This document shows, piece by piece, positions 9,234 through 19,293 of a stretch of 64,000 nucleotides of DNA (position 1 is the stretch's first letter; every line of letters begins with the position of its first letter). The DNA is taken from the NCBI RefSeq assembly GCF_900313065.1, contig NZ_OMPU01000015.1, positions 49 through 64,048 on the forward strand. Direction: 5' to 3'. Below the pieces are notes generated by a model. The model was not told the origin of the DNA and did no database searches. It saw nothing but the letters and a program-made list of their open reading frames with translations. The position numbers were made by a program, and so were the translations under genes. This DNA is from Kiloniella sp. EL199 (GTDB lineage: Bacteria; Pseudomonadota; Alphaproteobacteria; Kiloniellales; Kiloniellaceae).

Positions 9234-10802
9234 ATGAGTGATACAGAAAAAAGATCAGGTCGCGCCGGTCGCGCCGGTCGAGGTCGTAGTGGCGGTGGTG
9301 CTGCTTCACGACGTGCCGCCAGATCAGGCGGTTCTTCAGAGCAACTGAAGTATATTACACGTAACATTCCTTATTTTGAGACGCTGAATGAAGAGGCGCT
9401 TGAAATTATCGAACACAATGCGGAAACAGTCCTGGAAGAAATCGGGATTGAATTCCGTGATGATCCCGAAGCCCTTCAAATTCTGAAAGATAATGGCTGT
9501 GATGTTCAGGGGGAACGTGTTCGTTTTCCTCGTGGTCTGGCGCGTCAATGGTGTGCACATGCGCCACGCGAGTTTACACAGCACGCCCGTAATGCAGAAA
9601 GATCTGTCATTATTGGCGGTAAGAATACTGTTTTTGCCCCTGTATATGGTCCTCCCTTTGTCCGCGATCTTGATGGTGGTCGTCGCTACGCAACGATTGA
9701 AGATTTCCGGAATTTCGTGAAACTGGTTTATTCAATGCCTGCGCTTCACCATTCTGGTGGTACAGTTTGTGAGCCTGTTGATATTCCAGTGAACAAACGT
9801 CACCTGGATATGCTGTATGCACACATGCGTTTTTCAGACAAGCCTTACATGGGCTCTGTGACAGCACCGGAACGTGCGGAAGATTCCATTGCTATGTCCA
9901 AACTGGTTTTTGGCGATGATTTCGTTGAAAACAATACAGTTATGATTAGCTTGATCAACGCGAACTCACCGATGACTTTTGATGATACAATGCTGGGTGC
10001 ATTGAAGGTTTATGCCAGCAACATGCAGGCTTGTATTATTACACCGTTCATTTTGGCCGGGGCGATGGCTCCTGTAACTGCTGTGGGTGTGATGGCGCAG
10101 TCCCTTGCCGAAGGTATGGCCGGGATTGCTTTTGCTCAGATGGTTCGCAAAGGTGCACCGGTTGTTATGGGGTCATTTGCAAGTTCGATCTCAATGCAAT
10201 CCGGAGCCCCGACATTTGGAACCCCGGAACCTGCACTGGTTCTTTATGGCATGGCACAGCTTGCACGCCGTCTTGGCGTTCCGTTCCGTTCCGGTGGATC
10301 GCTTTGTGGTTCTAAAGTTCCTGATGCGCAGGCTGCTTATGAGTCAGCGAATACAATTGTCCCAACATCTCTGGCTGGTGTAAACTTTACCCTTCACGCG
10401 GCTGGTTGGCTTGAGGGCGGTTTGATTTCATCCTATGAAAAACTCGTAATGGATGCGGATCAACTCGGTATGATGCAACGCCTGCTTGAAGGTTATGATT
10501 TAACCGAAAATGGTCAGGCGATGGATGCCCTTCGCGAAGTTGGTCCAGGTAATCACTTCCTCGGCTGTGCTCATACTCAGGCAAACTTTGAAACTGCTTT
10601 TTATCGCTCTAATATTGCTGATAACAATTCCTTCGAGCAGTGGGAATCAGAAGGTTCTCTTGATGCTTATCAGCGCGCAAATGCCGTTGTGAAAAAGACG
10701 TTGGAACAATATGTTGCGCCGGATCTTGATGCATCAATTGATGAAGCCCTGAATGAGTTTATCATCAAGAAAAAAGACTCTATGCCGGATGCCTTTACCT
10801 AA
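9234..10802 (+). CDS. Trimethylamine methyltransferase (MttB) family protein, non-pyrrolysine; probable glycine betaine methyltransferase
   Basis: This 522-residue protein is placed in the MttB superfamily (corrinoid-dependent amine methyltransferases). I chose the ATG at 9234 because a gggagg ribosome site lies 7 bp before it; an in-frame ATG at 9219 would precede that site. The frame has no internal TAG, so it lacks pyrrolysine. The experimentally studied non-pyrrolysine relatives (MtgB of Desulfitobacterium) demethylate glycine betaine. Residues about 7-34 are an Arg/Gly/Ala-rich basic tail absent from the catalytic core. The body carries SGGTVCEPVDIP, FILAGAMAPVT and FGTPEPALVLYG blocks typical of the family. 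The flavoprotein is divergent and a GlxA regulator follows. The methyl acceptor would be the corrinoid protein at 37.3 kb. Substrate is inferred; other betaines or carnitine are possible. Confidence 0.87.
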   Translation: MSDTEKRSGRAGRAGRGRSGGGAASRRAARSGGSSEQLKYITRNIPYFETLNEEALEIIEHNAETVLEEIGIEFRDDPEALQILKDNGCDVQGERVRFPRGLARQWCAHAPREFTQHARNAERSVIIGGKNTVFAPVYGPPFVRDLDGGRRYATIEDFRNFVKLVYSMPALHHSGGTVCEPVDIPVNKRHLDMLYAHMRFSDKPYMGSVTAPERAEDSIAMSKLVFGDDFVENNTVMISLINANSPMTFDDTMLGALKVYASNMQACIITPFILAGAMAPVTAVGVMAQSLAEGMAGIAFAQMVRKGAPVVMGSFASSISMQSGAPTFGTPEPALVLYGMAQLARRLGVPFRSGGSLCGSKVPDAQAAYESANTIVPTSLAGVNFTLHAAGWLEGGLISSYEKLVMDADQLGMMQRLLEGYDLTENGQAMDALREVGPGNHFLGCAHTQANFETAFYRSNIADNNSFEQWESEGSLDAYQRANAVVKKTLEQYVAPDLDASIDEALNEFIIKKKDSMPDAFT

Positions 10803-10833
10803 GCAATCTGGTTAGAGTGTATTCGTTATGGAG

Positions 10834-10855
10834 AGGCGGCTTTGGTCGCCTTTTC
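10834..10855 (+). terminator. Rho-independent terminator
   Basis: An aggcgg/tcgcct hairpin (10834-10839 with 10846-10851) is followed by tttt, 31 bp after the MttB-family stop codon. Confidence 0.75.
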
Positions 10856-11077
10856 TTTTGAGTACAAGCGAAAAGCCGTATTCGGTTCTTGTTTACTCCA
10901 AAACTTTCTGATAATTGGCATTTTAAAGAGTAAATAAACTCGGAATAGAATGAGTGTACATTTTAAGGGTCGTGCAAGAGAATAATGTTATTCTGCGGCC
11001 CGACCGTACTAATACGCACTTAACTGATAAATTGTTCCGCTACATTGCTAACACGCGCGTCAGGTGAAAGTTTAGAG

Positions 11078-12070
11078 ATGATTAGAAAAGCCCCGCAAGA
11101 ATTGCCACAGCGCATTGTTTTTTTCCTTGTCCCGAAATTTTCTCTTATTGCTTTTACTTCTGCGATAGAGCCGTTAAGGCTTGCTAATAGAGAAGCGGGG
11201 AAAAAGCTCTATAGTTGGAACTTGGTCAGCGTTGATGATCAATCCGTTATATCGTCCTGTGGTATCCCGATTACACCTGACATTAACCTTGATGAACTTG
11301 ATAGCTTTCATGCTGCTGTTATTTGCAGTGGGGAAGACGCGCACAGGATTGAGGACAGACGCATTCATTCTTGGTTACGACGTATCGAACGCAAAGGTGT
11401 TGATATCGGTGCGCTTTGTACGGGGGCACATATTCTGGCGAAAGCGGGTTTGCTGGATGATTACAGTTGCACGATCCACTGGGAAAACCTTGCTGGGTTT
11501 CTGGAAGATTTTCCAGAAATAGAAGTCACACCGGAATTGTTCGAGATTGATCGTAACCGATTTACCTGTGCAGGTGGTACAGCATCGCTGGACATGATGC
11601 TTAATGTTATTTCTGCCCAGCATGGACACGAGTTGGCCGGGGTTGTCGCAAACCAGTTTATGCATGATCGCATCCGGGATGAACATGATCAGCAACGTAT
11701 GTCGATGCCTGTTCGACTGGGGGTAAGACATCCAAAGTTGCTGGCTGTTATTAAATTGATGGAAGAAAATCTGGAAGAGCCTTTGACGCGTATTCAGCTT
11801 GCCAAAGATGCCGGACTGTCAACCCGGCAGCTCGAACGTTTATTTCGTAAATACCTAAGCCGTTCTCCTGCAAGGTATTATCTGGAGTTGAGGTTAAACA
11901 AGGCACGGCTTCTTTTGCTACAGACAAATATGTCTGTTATTGACGTCGCTTTGGCATGCGGGTTTGTTTCCGCGTCCCACTTCTCCAAATGTTACCGTGA
12001 TTTCTTTGGTCGGACACCAAGAAAAGAGCGTGGATTGCCGGGACTTCCCGGAGAAGAAGAGGACGTATAG
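11078..12070 (+). CDS. GlxA/GbdR-like AraC-family transcriptional regulator
   Basis: This protein of about 330 residues has an N-terminal DJ-1/PfpI-like (class I amidotransferase-fold) domain, including GALCTGAHILAKAGLL, and a C-terminal AraC helix-turn-helix pair (LAKDAGLSTRQLERLFRKY, VALACGFVSASHFSKCYRDFFG). This is the architecture of GbdR, CdhR and related regulators of betaine and carnitine catabolism. I chose the ATG at 11078 (aggtga 10 bp upstream) over an in-frame TTG at 11045. Its position after the MttB-family gene suggests it activates methyl-amine catabolism, perhaps through the divergent region at 8.7-9.2 kb and the corrinoid operon promoter. The effector would be a betaine or dimethylglycine, by analogy only. 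Confidence 0.9.
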   Translation: MIRKAPQELPQRIVFFLVPKFSLIAFTSAIEPLRLANREAGKKLYSWNLVSVDDQSVISSCGIPITPDINLDELDSFHAAVICSGEDAHRIEDRRIHSWLRRIERKGVDIGALCTGAHILAKAGLLDDYSCTIHWENLAGFLEDFPEIEVTPELFEIDRNRFTCAGGTASLDMMLNVISAQHGHELAGVVANQFMHDRIRDEHDQQRMSMPVRLGVRHPKLLAVIKLMEENLEEPLTRIQLAKDAGLSTRQLERLFRKYLSRSPARYYLELRLNKARLLLLQTNMSVIDVALACGFVSASHFSKCYRDFFGRTPRKERGLPGLPGEEEDV

Positions 12071-12097
12071 CTCTTCAAGGGCATAACTTCTTGAAAA

Positions 12098-12129
12098 AAT
12101 CCTGTGAATTATCTCACAGGATTTTTTTT
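12098..12129 (+). terminator. Rho-independent terminator
   Basis: A perfect 10-bp stem (12098-12107 with 12114-12123) and a 6-nt loop run into eight consecutive T residues, 27 bp after the GlxA-type regulator. Confidence 0.92.
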
Positions 12130-12168
12130 GTGCATAGCTTCGGCTATGAGGCATGAACAAAAGAAGGT

Positions 12169-12495
12169 TCAATTCTTATTATCAAAAGGTTCAAAACAGC
12201 TTTTAGGTAAAAGGGGTTCAAGAACATTGGCAATGTCGTGGGGGGCGTCAGTAAAATTGACCCCTACATTTGTACCGTGATCCCAGGCAACGGAAACATT
12301 GAGAGCAACTGATTGAGAAAAGCGGAGCGTTTCAATTATTTCGCCTGTTAAAGGGTCGTCAAATTCAAGTTTTGCACCAGTTAAAGAAATATCCATAACA
12401 GCACAGTCTTTTTTGCGTAAATTTCCATCAACCCGCCCAGCCAGAATCACTTCTGCTCTTGGAAATATCCTGCGGTCTTCAACTGATTCACTCAT
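12169..12495 (-). CDS. PilZ domain protein
   Basis: This 108-residue single-domain PilZ protein has the two cyclic-di-GMP binding motifs: RRIFPR (RxxxR) near residue 8 and DISLTGAKL (DxSxxG) in the middle. Such proteins act as c-di-GMP receptors in motility, adhesion or polysaccharide control. It stands alone, opposed to the GlxA regulator. A second small PilZ protein lies at 60.9 kb. The target process is unknown. Confidence 0.9.
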   Translation of the reverse strand: MSESVEDRRIFPRAEVILAGRVDGNLRKKDCAVMDISLTGAKLEFDDPLTGEIIETLRFSQSVALNVSVAWDHGTNVGVNFTDAPHDIANVLEPLLPKSCFEPFDNKN

Positions 12496-12683
12496 TGGCT
12501 GGATCTCCCTTATCGCAAATAGTTTGTAATCATGGGTAACTGATCGCGATTAAAAAAACTTTAACCCCATTGTATCTCAATAATAAAGAAGCTCTTTTGC
12601 AATTTATGGTTAATTTTTGTCAAGGAATATTTAACGTAAATTTTAGATTTAATTCTCTAAAATAATCCTGCTTGTAGGAGATT

Positions 12684-13139
12684 ATGATGGTTGCTATCGC
12701 ACAATTGGGGGAAAATTTCTCTGAAGTTGTCAGAGAAGAAAGTTTGGCAAAGGCCAATGATGGTCTGTTGAGTATACCGGCTGGTTCCGGGCAAGGAGTT
12801 CATGCTTTGCAGGAAATGCTCGTTAATTCTGTTTCTTTTGAGAATACAGTGCCGTCAAGTTCTGATGACTTAAACCAGTCTCTAAGATCTATTGAAACTG
12901 TTTCATCGAAAATGTCTGATCTTTCTCTGGATGAATCTAGTGATAGCCTTGCAGAAATTGAAATGGCACCTGTTGAAGATGATTCTTATCGTCCGACACC
13001 GTTTCTTAATCAGGGAATGTTATCTTTTTATATGCATGCTGATGAAGCAATGCAGGATGAGGAAATAATCCCGATGCCGGAATTGATAGAAGATGAAGAG
13101 TTTGATTTGATTCCGACTGTTAAACTTATGCTTCACTAG
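12684..13139 (+). CDS. Hypothetical acidic protein
   Basis: This 151-residue protein is not recognised. It is strongly acidic with Ser/Glu/Asp-rich stretches (SSDDLNQSLRSIE, SLDESSDSLAEIE, MPELIEDEEFDLIP), few aromatics and no membrane segment, so it is probably flexible. A taggag ribosome site lies 4 bp before the first ATG. Its stop codon overlaps that of the convergent MocR regulator by three bases. The long AT-rich leader upstream (12500-12680) suggests its own promoter. No function is proposed. Confidence 0.65.
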   Translation: MMVAIAQLGENFSEVVREESLAKANDGLLSIPAGSGQGVHALQEMLVNSVSFENTVPSSSDDLNQSLRSIETVSSKMSDLSLDESSDSLAEIEMAPVEDDSYRPTPFLNQGMLSFYMHADEAMQDEEIIPMPELIEDEEFDLIPTVKLMLH

Positions 13140-14623
13140 GTTTTATCAAGCTCGCTCAAAGTAGAGCGAAGCTGTTTCAAGCCGTCTTTAATCGAAGTAC
13201 GTTTGACTGCTGTAAAACCGAGGCGAAAATAGTGCTTTGGGGGAATGGCATCAAAGTAGTAAATGGTGCCTGGTTCCAGAACAACGCCTTTCTTAAGTGC
13301 CTTTTGTAAAAGTTCTTTACTATCCAGATTTTTGAAACCCTCTACCCAAAAACTTGATCCACCGGATGATTTCTGAAAGTTTAGGCCGATTGTTTCCAAC
13401 CCGGTTTTCATCTCAAACCATCTGTTTTTATAAATTCTCCTGAGTTTTTTCCGTAAAGCATCATGATGCCCAAGGGCAAGGAATAGTGCCATGGTTCGTT
13501 GATTGTTGGTTGGTGTATGCCGATGCATGAGGCGACCAAGGGCTCTGGCTTCATGGATGATTTTTTTTGAAGCAACAAGATAACCAAGACGTAATCCCGG
13601 AAAGAAAGATTTGGAAAGGCTTCCGACATAAACAACACGTCCAGTGTTATCCAAGGATTTAAGTGCCGGAGTTGGTGAATTTTCGAAATTCAATTCAGGT
13701 TCATAATCATCTTCAATGATCAGGGTGTTGTTGGTTTCTGCGCGTTCAAGTAATGCTTTTCTTCTTTGCAAAGGCATCGTGACGGTTGTGGGGAACTGGT
13801 GACTTGGTGTGACCGCCAGTACGTTACAGTTATCTATTTGCTGATCAGGAATTAAACCATGATTGTCCAGTTCAAGATATTGAATACGCGAGCCAATTAG
13901 CTGAATAATATTACGCAAATCCGGATAGCCAGGATTTTCCATACCAAACAGGGTGTTATTATTCAGGAAAAGGCGTGAAAGAATATAAAGGCTGTTTTGG
14001 GCGCCTGCCGTTACCAGAATTTCATCTTCACGAGCATGAATGCCTCGTGTGGGAAGTAATCTTGTTCTGATTTGTTCAATTAGGAAGGGATCGTCAATTC
14101 CAAGACGATCTTCGGTCCAATCTGCCATTGCATTCAAGCTCAAAGCCTGTCTGGAACATTCTCTCCAGGCAGCGATAGGGAAGAGTGATTTATCAACCTG
14201 AGCCGTTACAAAGGGATAGGGATAATCGCGCCAGTTTTCTGGTTTCTCAATATTCTGTTGGTGACTTGGGCGATGTTTCATTTGTTGAAAAACGGGATCA
14301 GATGAACTGTTTTCCTTTGCTTGGGATCGTTGTTCTGATGCCAAGGGTAAGGTCAGGCGATCACTGACATAGATACCGCTACGTTCTTGGGAGGTCAGAT
14401 AACCATCATCAATTAAGGAATTGTAAGCCTGTGTAACAGTAATACGGGATACGCCAAGCTGTTCAGCCAACTTTCTACTGGAAGGAACAGGGTTTCCGGC
14501 TGGTAAACTTCCCCCCAATATAGCAGAGACAAACTGTCTTCTGATTTGAAGTTGAAGAGATTCAGTACTTCCTTTGTCCAGAATAAAAAGGCTTTCTGAC
14601 ATTATATTGGAGTCCTTTTTCAT
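13136..14623 (-). CDS. MocR-family (GntR HTH plus aminotransferase) regulator, TauR/GabR-like
   Basis: This 495-residue protein joins an N-terminal GntR winged helix (SRKLAEQLGVSRITVTQAYN, about residues 47-66) to a fold-type I aminotransferase domain. The PLP lysine is in YVGSLSKSFFPGLRLGY. MocR regulators sense amines or PLP-reactive ligands. It is divergent from the methylmalonate-semialdehyde dehydrogenase gene, and the intergenic region carries two CTGGATATA direct repeats resembling TauR operators. The start is uncertain: an internal ATG (residue 8, position 14602) has a better aagga-type site than the first ATG. It probably controls the divergent dehydrogenase, with the ligand unknown. 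Confidence 0.88.
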   Translation of the reverse strand: MKKDSNIMSESLFILDKGSTESLQLQIRRQFVSAILGGSLPAGNPVPSSRKLAEQLGVSRITVTQAYNSLIDDGYLTSQERSGIYVSDRLTLPLASEQRSQAKENSSSDPVFQQMKHRPSHQQNIEKPENWRDYPYPFVTAQVDKSLFPIAAWRECSRQALSLNAMADWTEDRLGIDDPFLIEQIRTRLLPTRGIHAREDEILVTAGAQNSLYILSRLFLNNNTLFGMENPGYPDLRNIIQLIGSRIQYLELDNHGLIPDQQIDNCNVLAVTPSHQFPTTVTMPLQRRKALLERAETNNTLIIEDDYEPELNFENSPTPALKSLDNTGRVVYVGSLSKSFFPGLRLGYLVASKKIIHEARALGRLMHRHTPTNNQRTMALFLALGHHDALRKKLRRIYKNRWFEMKTGLETIGLNFQKSSGGSSFWVEGFKNLDSKELLQKALKKGVVLEPGTIYYFDAIPPKHYFRLGFTAVKRTSIKDGLKQLRSTLSELDKT

Positions 14624-14976
14624 CTCTGAGGTTCAATGATAAAGCTTGACATTGATTGGTTTTGAAATATTTATTCTAAGTAAATAAATTTTGGAATAAA
14701 TAATGTAATATTCATCTTTGTTACTGTCTCCAAATGTAATAGTTGTTCAGAGAAATATATAGCATTTAAGGAGTGAATATATATCTGGATATAAAGAATA
14801 GATAAAACTGGATATATGAACAAGAGAGCTCAAACTTTTAAATGTTCTCGAAGAACAAAAGTCATTTTTGCTGCAGAAATAAAGCGGAAATGCCAAAACT
14901 CAAAACAACAAATATGCAATTGAAAACCTTGTTACAGTGTGAAAACCGCTGCAACTAGTAATGTGGGAGCAGGCTA
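14624..14976. promoter_or_regulatory. Divergent promoter region of the MocR regulator and aldehyde dehydrogenase
   Basis: About 350 bp of AT-rich DNA has no gene. Two exact copies of CTGGATATA occur at 14785-14793 and 14808-14816, 23 bp apart start to start and in direct orientation, about 160-190 bp before the dehydrogenase start. Direct repeats with a CTGGA core were described for the MocR regulator TauR, so these are good operator candidates. Confidence 0.5.
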
Positions 14977-16476
14977 ATGAGCCAACAAATAGGACACTTT
15001 ATTAACGGACAAAAGGTCGCTGGAAAAGGCGGTCGATCAGCCAAAATTCACAATCCTGCTTTGGGGCAGGTTTCTGGTGAAGTGGCATTGGCGTCTGCTG
15101 ACGAAGTTCGTGAGGCTGTTGCTGTCGCAGAAGCCGCATTGCCAGCTTGGGCAGCTACACCACCCCTCAGACGTGCGCGGGTTATGTTCAAATTCAAAGA
15201 ATTGATTGAACAAAACATGGATGAGCTGGCTGCTATGGTCAGCGCTGAACATGGTAAAGTAATCAGTGATGCTGTCGGCTCAATTACCCGTGGCTTGGAA
15301 GTTGTCGAGTTTGCTTGTGGCATTCCGCATCTTTTGAAAGGCGAGCATAGTGAAAATGTTGGAACAGGTGTTGATAGTCACTCTGCACGTCAACCTGTTG
15401 GTGTCTGTGCGGGGATTACACCGTTCAACTTTCCGGCAATGGTTCCCATGTGGATGTTCCCAATCGCAATCGCTTGCGGTAATACCTTCGTGCTGAAACC
15501 TTCTGAAAAAGATCCATCTTGCCCGTTACGCCTTGCTGAACTTTTGAAAGAGGCCGGTTTGCCTGACGGTGTTCTTAACGTTGTTAATGGCGATAAGGAA
15601 GCGGTTGATACCCTGTTGGAAGACGAACGTGTCAAAGCGGTCAGCTTTGTTGGATCAACCCCGATTGCTGAATATGTATATAAAACAGGTACGGCAAATG
15701 GAAAACGTGTTCAGGCTCTGGGCGGGGCAAAAAACCACATGGTTGTCATGCCGGATGCTGACATGGATCAGGCTGTTGATGCACTTATGGGTGCGGCTTA
15801 TGGCTCTGCGGGTGAACGCTGCATGGCGATTTCAGTGGCTGTTGCCGTTGGTGATGAAGCTGCAGATACACTTGTTGAGAAACTGGCACCGAAAGTTGAT
15901 GCTCTTAAAATCGCGCACTATGAAGTTGCTGATGCTGAAATGGGTGCTTTGATTTCTGCTGAACATTTGGCAAAAGTCACTGGCTTTGTTGATGCTGGCG
16001 TGAGTGAAGGGGCAAAGCTGGTTGTTGATGGCCGCGGTAAAAAACCGGTAGGTCTTGAAAACGGTTATTTCATCGGTGGCTGCCTGTTTGATAACGTCAC
16101 GTCGGATATGACCATCTACAAAGAAGAAATCTTTGGTCCGGTACTGGCTGTCGTTCGTGTTAATACCTTTGATGAGGCTGTTAAGCTAATCAATGATCAT
16201 GAATATGGAAATGGTACTGCGATCTTTACTCGTGATGGAGATTCTGCCCGTGAATTCTCGCACAAGATCCAGATCGGCATGGTTGGTGTAAATGTGCCAA
16301 TCCCTGTGCCAATGGCATTCCATTCTTTTGGAGGCTGGAAAAGATCTCTGTTCGGTGATCATTCCATGCATGGTCCAGAAGGTATTCGTTTCTATACCCG
16401 CCTGAAAACAATAACGACCCGTTGGCCAACGGGTATCCGCAGCGGTGCTGAATTTATGATGCCCACGATGAAATAA
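14977..16476 (+). CDS. mmsA: CoA-acylating methylmalonate-semialdehyde dehydrogenase
   Basis: This 499-residue aldehyde dehydrogenase begins with the MmsA-type IGHFINGQ and has the catalytic Cys282 in GSAGERCMA. The [24 protein letters not shown] and [17 protein letters not shown] blocks are typical of the CoA-dependent MmsA subgroup, which converts (methyl)malonate semialdehyde to propionyl- or acetyl-CoA in valine, myo-inositol and beta-alanine breakdown. No other gene of those pathways is adjacent. The divergent MocR regulator and possible operators suggest induction by an amine whose transamination gives the semialdehyde, for example beta-alanine; that part is inference. Confidence 0.9.
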   Translation: MSQQIGHFINGQKVAGKGGRSAKIHNPALGQVSGEVALASADEVREAVAVAEAALPAWAATPPLRRARVMFKFKELIEQNMDELAAMVSAEHGKVISDAVGSITRGLEVVEFACGIPHLLKGEHSENVGTGVDSHSARQPVGVCAGITPFNFPAMVPMWMFPIAIACGNTFVLKPSEKDPSCPLRLAELLKEAGLPDGVLNVVNGDKEAVDTLLEDERVKAVSFVGSTPIAEYVYKTGTANGKRVQALGGAKNHMVVMPDADMDQAVDALMGAAYGSAGERCMAISVAVAVGDEAADTLVEKLAPKVDALKIAHYEVADAEMGALISAEHLAKVTGFVDAGVSEGAKLVVDGRGKKPVGLENGYFIGGCLFDNVTSDMTIYKEEIFGPVLAVVRVNTFDEAVKLINDHEYGNGTAIFTRDGDSAREFSHKIQIGMVGVNVPIPVPMAFHSFGGWKRSLFGDHSMHGPEGIRFYTRLKTITTRWPTGIRSGAEFMMPTMK

Positions 16477-16495
16477 AACTGGTAGTTACCATTAA

Positions 16496-16534
16496 AAAAA
16501 AGCCTCGGAGTTAACAAAACTCCGAGGCTTTTTA
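16496..16534. terminator. Bidirectional terminator
   Basis: A perfect inverted repeat of about 16 bp (centre near 16515, aacaa loop) is flanked by A and T runs between the convergent dehydrogenase and chemoreceptor genes. Confidence 0.9.
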
Positions 16535-16554
16535 TTTATAGAAAGTTTTTGTTA

Positions 16555-18615
16555 TCAGGCGGAACGTACGCCGTCGAGAAATTGGTCGACGTCTTTTTCC
16601 AGATTATCGGCTTTGGACTGTAAAATGCTTGCAAGCTCCAAAACTTTCTCGGCAGCACTTCCGGTTTCTTCGGTGGAATTTTTAACACGCTTGATGTTGT
16701 CACTGACGACAGACGTGCCATCGGCGGCCAGTTGGGCATTTCGTGTGATTTCTGTGGTGGCGGCTGATTGTTGCTCTACCGCCGCGGCAATGGCTGTGGA
16801 TACTTCGGATATCTGATCTATTTGTTGGGAAACTGATTCATTGGTTTGGACAGCGGTTTCAGTGGTACTTTGAATCGCATTAATTTGTGCTGAGATATCT
16901 TCAGTTGCTTTTGCTGTCTGATTGGCGAGGTTTTTGACTTCGTTTGCCACAACTGCGAAACCTTTGCCTGCTTCGCCAGCTCGTGCGGCTTCAATAGTTG
17001 CATTCAGGGCCAGTAGATTGGTCTGTTCTGCAATTTCCTGAATCAACTGAATGACTTCGCCAATATTTTGGGCTGAGTCTGATAATCCTCTTAACGTACT
17101 TGTTGATTTTTCGGCGGCACCAACGGCATCAAGTGCAGATTGTTTGGCTTGTGAAACCTGATTCGAGATCTCGTTAATAGAGCTTACAAGTTCCTGAGCC
17201 GCTGATGACATGGTTTCTACATTGGTAGCAGCATTTTCTGTGGATACTTCAGCAGAAGTTGATTCATCACGGGCTGTATTGGCCGTTGATGACATGGTTT
17301 TAGCTGATCCTTCCAATTCACCAGATAGACTGGAAAGATCCTTTAGCGTTTCATTGATGGTATTATCGAAAACACCAACCAATGTTTCAATTTCTGCTGT
17401 TCTTTTCTCTCGTTTTTCGCGGCTGATGCGATCAGCCTGTTCGAGTTCCTGATTCCTGATCGCATTTTCTTTGAATACAAGCACAGCTCTGGACATATCA
17501 GAAATTTCACAACGTTGTTTTTCCAATCCTGTGACTTCCACGCTGTTATCACCTTCGGCTAGTTTTTGCATGACTTCGGTAAGGTGGGCAACAGGTCGGA
17601 CAATGCTACGTACAGTTGCAAATACAATAAAGGCAGTAAGTGATAAAAGGACAACAAGTGAGATGGATACGATTAAAAACCGTGTTTGTTGATCGTTTTT
17701 TGTCGAACTCGCCAAGTCTATAAGATTACCTGCAAAATAGTTTTCCATTAATTTGAAGAGTTCCAACCGGGCAGTGGCTTGTTCAATCCATCTGGTTTCT
17801 TCTATGCTGTCGGTATTACCTGATGAGAAACTTTTGAATGCGGCCTGTCGCATTTGGTTTACGTCTTTGATGACTGGCCCGCTGATTGTTTTGTTAAAGT
17901 ATGCGAATTCGTCCGGGCTTGCGAATTTTCCGGCATCATTGAGATAGGCGGACTGTGACGCAATCATTTGGGAAAAGCTTCGGTAGGCATTGGGCGAGAA
18001 GCTGCCACCTTGAAAACCTTGCGCTCCAATGTGCCGCTCTCTGCTTGCACGTTCTTTACCTTGTAAAAATGAGGTGTAAGCAGCAATTACACGGGTAATA
18101 TTGGCATCATCACTGATGACGGCCATGACTTCGATTGTGGACAAGATCCGGGCAATTGTACGTTGATAATAACGTATAGCACCGCCTCTTTTAAGGTTTT
18201 GACTCAAGACAGATTGTCGGTTGCTTTTGAGCTGGCTCAATGATTCTTGAACACTATCAACTTTTTTCATGAAAGAAGTTTCGTAAGCTTCCACATTGAA
18301 TGCTGCCAAGTCTTTTGTGTAAGCAGATAAGACAGTGTCAGTCTTTTTGATTTGATTTTTTAAATCAGAACTGAAAGCTTGACCTTTGTTACTCAAAAAG
18401 CTGGCAGCAAGATCGCGTTCTGTTTGTAATTCATGGACGAGGTTGCCTAAACTCGGTGCCAGTACTGCAAGGTTTTCGAGTTTTTGTGATGTGCCCAAGG
18501 CTTTCTGTTCTTTTATCAAATTATAACCAGAAAGAGCAAGCAGGGCCAAAATAGGAAGAAGGAGACAAAAAAGTATCCGGGTTCTGATTTTTTGATCACT
18601 TATGTAACGTAGCAT
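16555..18615 (-). CDS. Methyl-accepting chemotaxis protein with NIT sensory domain
   Basis: This 686-residue receptor has an N-terminal membrane helix (about 13-32), a periplasmic all-helical NIT domain (about 40-300; [13 protein letters not shown] is the typical start), a second helix (about 310-335), a HAMP domain and a cytoplasmic signalling domain. The hairpin tip is intact ([21 protein letters not shown]). NIT domains are associated with nitrate/nitrite sensing in some proteins, but the ligand here is not proven. No C-terminal CheR-tethering pentapeptide is present, and no che genes are nearby. Confidence 0.93.
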   Translation of the reverse strand: MLRYISDQKIRTRILFCLLLPILALLALSGYNLIKEQKALGTSQKLENLAVLAPSLGNLVHELQTERDLAASFLSNKGQAFSSDLKNQIKKTDTVLSAYTKDLAAFNVEAYETSFMKKVDSVQESLSQLKSNRQSVLSQNLKRGGAIRYYQRTIARILSTIEVMAVISDDANITRVIAAYTSFLQGKERASRERHIGAQGFQGGSFSPNAYRSFSQMIASQSAYLNDAGKFASPDEFAYFNKTISGPVIKDVNQMRQAAFKSFSSGNTDSIEETRWIEQATARLELFKLMENYFAGNLIDLASSTKNDQQTRFLIVSISLVVLLSLTAFIVFATVRSIVRPVAHLTEVMQKLAEGDNSVEVTGLEKQRCEISDMSRAVLVFKENAIRNQELEQADRISREKREKRTAEIETLVGVFDNTINETLKDLSSLSGELEGSAKTMSSTANTARDESTSAEVSTENAATNVETMSSAAQELVSSINEISNQVSQAKQSALDAVGAAEKSTSTLRGLSDSAQNIGEVIQLIQEIAEQTNLLALNATIEAARAGEAGKGFAVVANEVKNLANQTAKATEDISAQINAIQSTTETAVQTNESVSQQIDQISEVSTAIAAAVEQQSAATTEITRNAQLAADGTSVVSDNIKRVKNSTEETGSAAEKVLELASILQSKADNLEKDVDQFLDGVRSA

Positions 18616-18754
18616 ACTTCATATCCAAGAAATTTTGGTAGTATTGCACTACCTTTATAGCGAGCTGTCTTGTGACATTTCTATAAGTTAGGATGAAGTG
18701 ATTAACGTTGTACCAACAAATCAGTTTTAATGATCAAATTTTTGTCATTGTAAA

Positions 18755-19222
18755 TTATTTACCCAGAGATTTGGACATTTTGTAGTTCATTAAACTCTGC
18801 CCTCTCAGAACAACCTCTTGCTTTTGCGTAACTTTAAATTCTTTTTTTTCAAAGAATGGCCGTGCTGTAATGCTTACCTCTGCATAAATTTCAGTGAGCT
18901 TGAGGTCTTTTGCTTTTTGCTCAAGCTCTGACATCAACTTGCCTCCAATCCCTAGTCCTTGTTTTTTATGATGGACATAAAAGCAATCAATGTGCCCATT
19001 TTCTTCAAGTTCAGCAAAGCCCGTAATGCCGCTATCATCCTCGGCAACGAAGATAAAATAGCTTTTTGTTCTTTCCTGCCATCGTTTTATGTCAAAGTTC
19101 TCTGGCGCCCAGGCATCCACCTGTTCTTGGGAATAATTCTGAATATTTACTTTGTGAACAGTATCATAGAACAGTTGAAACAGAATAACAGCGTCTTCTG
19201 GTTTATGGGGTCTGATAATCAT
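18755..19222 (-). CDS. GNAT family N-acetyltransferase (YafP-like)
   Basis: This 155-residue single GNAT domain has the acetyl-CoA loop in HHKKQGLGIGGKLM (motif A) and a C-terminal RPFFEKKEFKV block. The N-terminal IRPHKPEDA and the EQVDAWAPE segment are like YafP-type acetyltransferases. The acceptor is unknown. It is monocistronic between the chemoreceptor and the FAD oxidase. Confidence 0.85.
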   Translation of the reverse strand: MIIRPHKPEDAVILFQLFYDTVHKVNIQNYSQEQVDAWAPENFDIKRWQERTKSYFIFVAEDDSGITGFAELEENGHIDCFYVHHKKQGLGIGGKLMSELEQKAKDLKLTEIYAEVSITARPFFEKKEFKVTQKQEVVLRGQSLMNYKMSKSLGK

Positions 19223-19293
19223 AACTGGGTGCGCTTATTCTTGTGTGGGGATAAATAAGTAGAAGCTAGTTTACGTTTCTAATCTACGTTGCT

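Noticed and set aside
9234-10802. Annotating the MttB-family protein as a true trimethylamine methyltransferase
   Set aside because: True trimethylamine enzymes need pyrrolysine at an in-frame amber codon; the frame has none.
11045-11080. TTG start at 11045 for the GlxA-type regulator
   Set aside because: The ATG at 11078 has a better placed site and matches the usual family N-terminus.
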